This document shows, piece by piece, positions 56,711 to 61,517 of a stretch of 61,517 bases of DNA. The position numbers were made by a program, and so were the translations under genes. Position 1 is the first letter of the stretch; every line of letters starts with the position of its first letter. Source of the DNA: Pseudomonadota bacterium. Its GTDB lineage: Bacteria > Myxococcota_A > UBA796 > GCA-2862545. The notes beneath the pieces are model-generated. The model was not told the DNA's origin. It searched no databases and was given only the letters and a program-made list of their open reading frames with translations. The stretch is from assembly GCA_947475315.1 (NCBI GenBank), contig CANJMY010000009.1, positions 1 through 61,517 on the forward strand, in the 5' to 3' direction.

Positions 56711-59700
56711 GCGCCCTCCAAGTTGTACAGGCCCGCGAACACACGCTCGGAGATCTCCTCGAACGCGCCCACCACATCACGACGCGACCAGGGGTCTTCA
56801 CCGTAGACGCGGACCCAGCGCGCGGCGGACTCGGTGTCGTACATCCAGGTGTCGTCGGCCGCCTTGCGGGCGACCTTCTGCGCGACACCCGGTCCCTTGT
56901 CGGCGATCACCGACTGCCAGGCCCAGCCCGCGTCCGGCAAAAACGGCGCGGGGCGCGTCTGCCCGGCGATGTAGCGCTCGACGAGCGCGGCGAGGTGTTG
57001 GTGTGCGACCGCCGGGTCCAGCGGAGGCAGCGCCAGCTGGAGGGCGGACTCGTCGCCGCTGCGACCGTAGACCTCAGTGACGCGAGGGTCTCCGGGGCCC
57101 GCGCAGATCTGGAGCGCGAGGTGTCGGATCCACGCGCGCAGGCGAAGGCGCCCCTGACCGCGCGCGACGTTGGAGTACTGCATGCTCACGCACGCGCCCC
57201 CGCGCACCTGATCCAGGCGACCGATCACCCGCACGCCGCCGACCTGGATGTCGACGGGGATGGGCGCGCGACGCGGCTCGGCGAGGCGCGGATCGGCCGC
57301 GTCCACGATGCCCTTCACGCGCCGCGCGACCCGCGCCAGTACCGGCCGCGCGAGCTGGCCGAGTGGAAGGCGGGACTCACCGCGCAGGATCAGCTCCGCG
57401 CGGGTCCAGTCGCGGTGCTCGATCCACAGCGCCATCATGCGGTCGCCCAGGCCGTGCTCGGCGAGCTCATCGAGCTCAAACGGCTCGGCGTCTTCGAGCG
57501 AGGCGTCGTCCTCAGCCGCGCGAATGCCCAGGCGGCGCGTCAGAAACCAGCGGACCGGATCGGCCAGGAAGCGCTCGAGCGCTCGCAAGTCGATGTCGGT
57601 GACCGGCTCCTTGGGCGGCATGGGACCCTCGAGCCAGGGCGGCGGCGACACCAGCCCCGCAGCCAGCGCGTGCGCGCCCATCGACGCGGCGTGGTCCCAG
57701 GTGCGAAGGCGGTCGTCGCCGTGCGACACGTACACCACGCTGAACGGCTGCAGCGGGTGGTGCACGATCACCGCGTCACGCGCGAGCTTGTGGCCCTCCT
57801 CCGGCACGAACGTGGAGTCCAGCGCGTCGAGCACGTCGGCCAACACGACGCTCGGCGGCAGCGCGCGGTTGTCCGACACGCCGCGGGAGATGAAGCTGAA
57901 CAGGAGCGCGTCGCGCGCGGAGAGCAGCGCCTCCAGCACCAGGTAGCGGTCGTCGTAGCGCTTGCTGCGATCGCCCAGGCGAGGCTCATGCTGCATGCGG
58001 TCAAAGCCGCTGCGCGCGTCCGCCCGCGGGAACCCACCGTCGGACATGCCGACAAGGGCGATCACCCGAAACGGCACCGCCCGCATGGGCAGCATCTCGC
58101 AGAAGGTGACGCCGCCGCGCAGGAAGCCGCCGACCCGGCGCTCCTCTCGGAGCTGATCTTCCAGCAGCGAGAAGATCACGTCGCCGGGGACGTCACCCTC
58201 CCAGCCCGCCGACGCGGCGGACGACGCCATGGCGTTGAGCCGCTCGCGCACGCGCTGGGCGTCTTCCGCGGAAGACTCGTCGTCGAACCAGTCGTCGATC
58301 CACGCGCGCAGGTCTTGGGTCCAACGGGCCACCGGGCGCGGGGCGTCCAGCGAGTCCAACCGGGAGAAGAGCGACTCGACAAACGCCGCGAGCCGACCGA
58401 CACGCTCGGCCACCTCGCCCTCGACGTCCACACACGCGACGCGGCCGAGGAAGGGCGTGTCGACGTCCATGGCGTGGCCCAGCAGCAGGCGGTCGAGCCC
58501 CAGGCGCCACGTGAAGTCCTCGACCGGCGGCTGGCCAACCGCGGCGCGGTGCGCGAGGTCACGGCCCCAGCGGATGCCGGCGTCGGTCACCAGGGCGGCG
58601 ACGTCGGCCAGTTCGGACTCGGCCAGACCAAAGCGGGTGCGAATGGGCGCGTGCGCCAGCAGATCGACCACGTCCGGCGCGGTCATGCGCGAGCGGGCGC
58701 GCTCCAGCACGGCGAGCAGCGCACCCGCCACCAGGTTGCCGTCCGTCAGGCGGCGGTCGGCCATGTGGAACGGCAGGTAGAGCGGGTGCTTGGGGTCGAC
58801 CCCGAACACCGCCTCGATCAGCGGGCCGTGCTCGCGGATGTCGGGGACGAGGACCGCGATGTCGCGCGGCGTGAGCGAGGGGTCGGCGTGCAGCAGATCC
58901 CACAGGCGGTCGCGCAGGACCTCGATCTCACGGGCAGCCGAGTGACAGCCGATCACCTGGAAGGACCGATCCGACGCGGGCAGCGCAAGCCGCGGGGCCT
59001 CCTCGTCTGCGTCCGCCCGCACGCGCAGCGCGAGGATGTCGGACTGGAGCGTGTGGAGGATGCTGGCCTGGCCGGGGTCTTCGTCCCGGTCGACGTCGTC
59101 GTCCTGGTAGTCGAGGTGCTTCTCGATCATCAACTGGAAGTCGCGGCCGACTCGGCCCAGGCTGGCCAGAAGCGGGTGTCCGACGTCGAAGTGAAGCCCG
59201 CGGGCCGCCTCTTCCGCCGGGGTGATGCCGCTGCGCAGCGCGGCGCGCAGGATCTCGCGGCGGGTGCGGATGTCGGCCCAGTACTCGCGAGACGGGGCGA
59301 GCTGGAACAGGTGGACGTCCACGTGGGGCGCCACGGCCGAGAGGACGTCCAGGTAGAGCGGCGGCAGCGTGGTCAGGCCGAACGCGCACAGCCGGGCTGG
59401 GAGCGCCGCGGCGGGCGCGCTGCCCTCCAGCACCTTGGCGCGAGCCGCCACGTGGCCCTTGCCGAGCTTGGACTCCAGCATGCGCCAGAGCACGGGCTCC
59501 CAGCCGTCTCCGCCGCCCGCCGACCAGACCAGGACCTCGTCGGGCCGGTAGACCGCGTACTGGTCGAACGTGTAGGCCACGCGCTGGGCGAGCTCCCACA
59601 CCCGGGCGACGTCGGCGTCGCTGATCCACGCAGACAGGGCGGACAGCGCCGGGTCCGCCCGGTGCTCGACCAGGATGGACAGCAGCGACCAAGACAGCGT

Positions 59701-59967
59701 GTCGCGATCCCACGCGGCGGGCTGTGGCCCTGGGGGCGCGTACGCCGCCAGCAGCGCGTCGACCGCCTCGCGAGGGGTCCAGAAAGCCAGGTGCGCGGCC
59801 ACGCCGAGCTCTTCGGCCAACGCCAGAGACACCCACTGCGCCATGCCGCGGGACGGGACGATCAAGCGCTCCGGGACGAACGGATCGTCAAGCGGGACCT
59901 CAAGCACCTCCGCCAAGGCGGTGGCCAGGTTCTCCGTTCGATGGCTCCGGTGCAGGTGCACAGACAA
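56707..59967 (-). CDS. recC: RecBCD subunit RecC
   Basis: A 1086 aa Chi-recognition/helicase-like subunit without working ATPase motifs, as expected. N-terminal LHRSHRTENLATALAEVL and VPSRGMAQWVSLALAEELGV match the start of the RecC family, followed by the ISDADVARVWELAQRVAYTF-like region and the C-terminal nuclease-like fold. The TTG at 59967 is chosen because GGGGGA lies seven nt upstream; the open frame runs another 60 codons upstream into sequence unlike RecC. Gene order recC-recB-recD without ptrA between recC and recB. It diverges from the filament genes with about 220 bp between. Confidence 0.93.
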   Translation of the reverse strand: MSVHLHRSHRTENLATALAEVLEVPLDDPFVPERLIVPSRGMAQWVSLALAEELGVAAHLAFWTPREAVDALLAAYAPPGPQPAAWDRDTLSWSLLSILVEHRADPALSALSAWISDADVARVWELAQRVAYTFDQYAVYRPDEVLVWSAGGGDGWEPVLWRMLESKLGKGHVAARAKVLEGSAPAAALPARLCAFGLTTLPPLYLDVLSAVAPHVDVHLFQLAPSREYWADIRTRREILRAALRSGITPAEEAARGLHFDVGHPLLASLGRVGRDFQLMIEKHLDYQDDDVDRDEDPGQASILHTLQSDILALRVRADADEEAPRLALPASDRSFQVIGCHSAAREIEVLRDRLWDLLHADPSLTPRDIAVLVPDIREHGPLIEAVFGVDPKHPLYLPFHMADRRLTDGNLVAGALLAVLERARSRMTAPDVVDLLAHAPIRTRFGLAESELADVAALVTDAGIRWGRDLAHRAAVGQPPVEDFTWRLGLDRLLLGHAMDVDTPFLGRVACVDVEGEVAERVGRLAAFVESLFSRLDSLDAPRPVARWTQDLRAWIDDWFDDESSAEDAQRVRERLNAMASSAASAGWEGDVPGDVIFSLLEDQLREERRVGGFLRGGVTFCEMLPMRAVPFRVIALVGMSDGGFPRADARSGFDRMQHEPRLGDRSKRYDDRYLVLEALLSARDALLFSFISRGVSDNRALPPSVVLADVLDALDSTFVPEEGHKLARDAVIVHHPLQPFSVVYVSHGDDRLRTWDHAASMGAHALAAGLVSPPPWLEGPMPPKEPVTDIDLRALERFLADPVRWFLTRRLGIRAAEDDASLEDAEPFELDELAEHGLGDRMMALWIEHRDWTRAELILRGESRLPLGQLARPVLARVARRVKGIVDAADPRLAEPRRAPIPVDIQVGGVRVIGRLDQVRGGACVSMQYSNVARGQGRLRLRAWIRHLALQICAGPGDPRVTEVYGRSGDESALQLALPPLDPAVAHQHLAALVERYIAGQTRPAPFLPDAGWAWQSVIADKGPGVAQKVARKAADDTWMYDTESAARWVRVYGEDPWSRRDVVGAFEEISERVFAGLYNLEGA

Positions 59968-60185
59968 CGTGAGATCCCCCGCCGACCTTGGTCCGGCGCA
60001 CCCTATCGCGTGACGCGGCCAGAATCCGTCCGCATTGGCTTTTCCATTTGGTACCGGATCCGGACGCGCATTCGTGCGCCCGGGAAGGCCGTAGCTTGCT
60101 ACAAGTGCGAAAGTCGCCTTCAGGTTGGGGCGACCGTGCCGATGCACTCTGGTATCCTACGCCCAACCCCCCGGACTGGACAACG
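59968..60185. other. Divergent intergenic region, recC versus filament genes
   Basis: The longest gap in the window, 218 bp. It must carry the promoters of recCBD and of the filament platform genes. TGGTATCCT (60148-60156) is a possible extended -10 for the plus-strand genes, but no matching -35 is evident; I see no structured RNA here. Confidence 0.4.
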
Positions 60186-60728
60186 ATGGCTACCAACTCA
60201 GACAACGCCGAGCTTGAGCTCCTGCGTGCGGTGGCCCACGCCCGCATGTACGTGACCTCAGGTCGAGGCCTCGAGTCCATCGCCGCCGCGCTCCAGAGCT
60301 CGGACCTGGGCATCGTCAGCAAGCTGCTGACCCCCACGGTGGAGATGATGTCGGACGGAATGGGCGCCGAGGAGGCGATCCGCATCACCATGGAGAAGGA
60401 GGACAACACGCACCTCCGCGCGTTCCTCGCGTCCATCATGTCGACCGGCAAGTCGGCCACGTCACGCCTGGACGAGCTGTCCGAGCAGCTGCACACCGAA
60501 CGCTCCGCCACCGCTGAGATCCAGTCGCAACGGCTCGTGGGCGTCGTGCAGGGCGCCGCCACCATCTTCGTCGCCGCCTTCGTGCCCACCTTCGCGTCGG
60601 TGCTCGGCGAGATCCCGGACAACCCCATGCTTCCCACGTTCAACATCCCGGCGTGGTTCGCGAGCGTGTGGTTCGGCCTGCTCTCGGTCGGCCTGACCGT
60701 CGCGATGGCGTTCGGGAGGCAGAAGTGA
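60186..60728 (+). CDS. GspF-type filament platform protein, first half
   Basis: A 180 aa protein. Residues about 10-115 are an all-helical cytoplasmic type II secretion F domain (AHARMYVTSGRGLESIAAAL, MSDGMGAEEAIRITMEKE), and two membrane helices follow at about 119-142 and 157-177. Unlike TadB it has no membrane helix ahead of the cytoplasmic domain. The stop overlaps the next GspF gene by GTGA. The pair cyto-TM-TM / TM-TM-cyto-TM matches what one long archaellum-J-type (ArlJ/FlaJ) platform protein would look like if split in two. The ATG at 60186 has no strong Shine-Dalgarno. Confidence 0.75.
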   Translation: MATNSDNAELELLRAVAHARMYVTSGRGLESIAAALQSSDLGIVSKLLTPTVEMMSDGMGAEEAIRITMEKEDNTHLRAFLASIMSTGKSATSRLDELSEQLHTERSATAEIQSQRLVGVVQGAATIFVAAFVPTFASVLGEIPDNPMLPTFNIPAWFASVWFGLLSVGLTVAMAFGRQK

Positions 60729-61517
60729 CCGCCAAGACTGCCGAGAGTGGTATCTCCACCGAAGCCCTCTTCCGCGCGGCCCAGTGGCTGGTCGGCTTGC
60801 CGATCATCTGGTCGTTCAGCGTGCGCCTGATCGGCCTCGGCGCGCTCGACCCGTTCGACCCGTTCCTCACGGGCCTCGTCGGGCCGACCATCGCCAAGTA
60901 CGGCATGCTGGGCGTGGCGTTCGCGCTGGAGATCACCGACCGCATGCTGCTGCAGCATGAGGAGGAGTACCAGAACCGCCTCCACGAGATCATCAAGGAC
61001 GTGGGCGATCGCCTGCGCGCCGGAAAGGCCGTCGAGACGTCGGTGGCCGAGGCGGCTGCCCGCGGCGGCGGCCCGTCCAAGGTGTTCCGGGAGGCCATCC
61101 GCCTGTCGGACGAGCTGCCGTTCGAGGGCGCGCTGCGGGTCGCGGGCGACCGCTCTGGCAAGCCCTACCTCCGCGAGGTCATGTACCTGATGGCCGAGGC
61201 CGTCAGCTCCGGCGGCGACACCGGCTCGGCGCTCCGTCGCCTGGGCATGGAGCTCGAGCGCAACCGGCAGTACCAGATCTCCGTGGCCGCCAAACTCTCC
61301 AGCCCGATCGCGCTGATGCGCTCCGTGGGCCTGGTGATGGTGCCGCCCCTGTACGCCGCGCTGCGCTGGTCCTTCGCGGGCTTCGTCGGCATCCCGGCGG
61401 GCCCTGAAGCTGGCGCGCAGGTGTTCTTTCTGTACGGCGCCTTCGCCATCACCGTCTTCGACGGCCTGATCTTCGGCCAGTGGGACCGACTGGGCGCTCG
61501 CCTGCCGCTGGCGGCCG
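60725..61517 (+). CDS. GspF-type filament platform protein, second half (cut by window edge)
   Basis: 264 codons are inside the window and no stop is reached. It starts at GTG 60725 inside the end of the preceding gene. Two membrane helices (about 18-40 and 50-72) precede a helical F domain (about 75-195: RLRAGKAVETSVAEAA, MAEAVSSGGDTGSALRRLG), then two more helices (about 208-235 and 245-262). It is expected to sit in the inner membrane and bind a filament ATPase; that gene must be outside the window or elsewhere. Confidence 0.78.
   Translation, partial: MTAKTAESGISTEALFRAAQWLVGLPIIWSFSVRLIGLGALDPFDPFLTGLVGPTIAKYGMLGVAFALEITDRMLLQHEEEYQNRLHEIIKDVGDRLRAGKAVETSVAEAAARGGGPSKVFREAIRLSDELPFEGALRVAGDRSGKPYLREVMYLMAEAVSSGGDTGSALRRLGMELERNRQYQISVAAKLSSPIALMRSVGLVMVPPLYAALRWSFAGFVGIPAGPEAGAQVFFLYGAFAITVFDGLIFGQWDRLGARLPLAA

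Noticed and set aside
56995..60255. A very long open frame on the plus strand through recC (over 1000 codons)
   Set aside because: It is antisense to a clear RecC gene, its composition is Arg/Gly/Ala-rich with no recognisable motif, and GC-rich third positions create such frames opposite real genes throughout this window.

Overview
This 61.5 kb window is chromosomal DNA of a very GC-rich, Gram-negative-type bacterium, most likely a member of the Myxococcota or a close relative. The indications are inferential but consistent: many GTG/TTG starts, a eukaryote-like Ser/Thr kinase, MopE-type CDGxDNDCD metal-binding motifs, a DUF4215 cysteine-rich module, FG-GAP and thrombospondin-3-type repeats, a whole RecBCD enzyme, BolA/Grx4, and at least five lipoproteins whose lipidated Cys is followed by a low-complexity Asp-Thr (DTD) spacer. 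I see no rRNA, tRNA, insertion sequence, phage, integrase or CRISPR. Genes are tightly packed; the largest intergenic gap is about 220 bp, so no gene-free stretch exceeds 300 bp.

Layout. 1-1418: end of a secreted protein, a BolA-Grx4 iron-sulfur/redox pair, and a YfcF-type glutathione transferase. 1519-6202: a SWIM-SNF2 helicase and the ribosomal ABC-F factor EttA. 6299-9050 (minus): four-gene run with two unknowns (one secreted), a rhodanese lipoprotein and a degenerate histidine-kinase-like protein. 9131-13261: enolase, then TldD and PmbA. 13306-24862: cell-envelope block with an M23 lipoprotein, a class A PBP, a CapA-like lipoprotein with an unknown partner, an SDR-SDR fusion, a ketopantoate-reductase-like protein and MurB. 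24961-34531: type II thioesterase, FG-GAP lipoprotein pair, a Ser/Thr kinase with a membrane partner, a four-module PPC-like lipoprotein, an exported pirin and a small secreted protein. 34690-39609: operon of a CxxCH lipoprotein, a Tat-exported DUF1501 protein and a DUF4215 lipoprotein. 39614-47097: alpha/beta hydrolase, DTD lipoproteins, an SDR/OYE pair, a nucleotidyltransferase, SlyD-type isomerase, arylsulfotransferase-like lipoprotein. 47202-51270: MopE-motif lipoprotein, periplasmic glutathione peroxidase, histone-deacetylase-family enzyme with an unknown C-terminal half, Spy/CpxP-like protein. 51354-59967 (minus): recC-recB-recD. 60186-61517: two GspF-domain membrane proteins (the second cut by the window edge) that together look like a split type IV filament platform.

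The strongest leads for something new are the surface operon at 34690-39609, the split filament platform at the right edge, the HDAC-family enzyme next to an exported peroxidase, and the degenerate histidine kinase. None of these is shown to be a new system by sequence alone. Many genes are translationally coupled by 1-8 nt overlaps (ATGA, GTGA, TGATG), which defines the operons better than any promoter I can see.
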